From the NCBI RefSeq assembly GCF_009730915.1, contig NC_052474.1, forward strand, positions 21,363,501-21,427,500: a stretch of 64,000 nt of DNA, read 5' to 3'. Positions 62,263 to 64,000 of the stretch are shown here, piece by piece. Both the position numbers and the translations under genes were made by a program. How positions within the stretch are numbered: the first letter of the stretch is position 1; each line of letters begins with the position of its first letter. The notes below the pieces were generated by a model. The model ran no database searches. It saw only the letters and a list, made by a program, of their open reading frames with translations, and was not told where the DNA came from. The DNA comes from Dioscorea cayenensis subsp. rotundata (Eukaryota; Streptophyta; Magnoliopsida; Dioscoreales; Dioscoreaceae).

Positions 62263-64000
<1,738 letters not shown>

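Overview
This is a nuclear chromosome segment from a flowering plant. The evidence is small exons separated by long AT-rich GT..AG introns, plant-only families (a PLS-class PPR protein, a DUF1685 protein, a calcium-dependent protein kinase, a Cys-type thioredoxin-dependent glutathione peroxidase), plant transposons (MULE, Copia, Stowaway, hAT and Tourist-like MITEs, LINE debris) and abundant TA, CT and AC microsatellites. I cannot name the species from the sequence. A 1000-base run of N (55764-56763) is an assembly gap.

Layout. 1-1482 (+): 3' part of a glutathione peroxidase gene. 1483-3307: intergenic DNA with SINE-like repeats. 3308-5527 (+): intronless PPR gene. 6638-8469 (-): two-exon DUF1685 gene whose intron holds a triplicated repeat. 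9484-9867: 384-bp MULE-like MITE. 10128-17198: a 7.07-kb Mutator-like element with 176-bp terminal inverted repeats, a perfect 10-bp target duplication and a six-exon transposase open for 870 codons. 17209-20041: AT-rich DNA with a Stowaway MITE. 20042-25325: a complete but decayed Copia retrotransposon with two LTRs. 27201-39688 (+): 15-exon ARIADNE-type RBR E3 ligase gene. 41383-44769 (-): 8-exon CDPK gene. 46546-48205 (-): 5-exon gene resembling the PATRONUS/RSS1 securin family. 50862-54723 (+): 5-exon farnesyl/geranylgeranyltransferase alpha subunit gene, with a hAT-type MITE ending 91 bp before its ATG. 57296-57738: LINE RNase H remnant. 58692-about 60700: 5' part of a second Copia element. 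62263 to the window end (+): adenylate kinase gene, 5' part.

The host genes are unrelated single-copy-type genes (redox defence, organelle RNA processing, ubiquitination, calcium signalling, cell-cycle control, protein prenylation, adenylate balance) and do not form a pathway cluster. Exon structures were built by hand from splice sites; codon phase is kept across every junction of the multi-exon host genes. The most interesting part is the nearly intact MULE, with one frameshift in its N-terminal domain, a changed zinc-knuckle ligand and an internal copy of its own terminus. Other points of interest are the MITE at the prenyltransferase promoter, the 74-bp minisatellite in the last CDPK intron and the securin-like gene.
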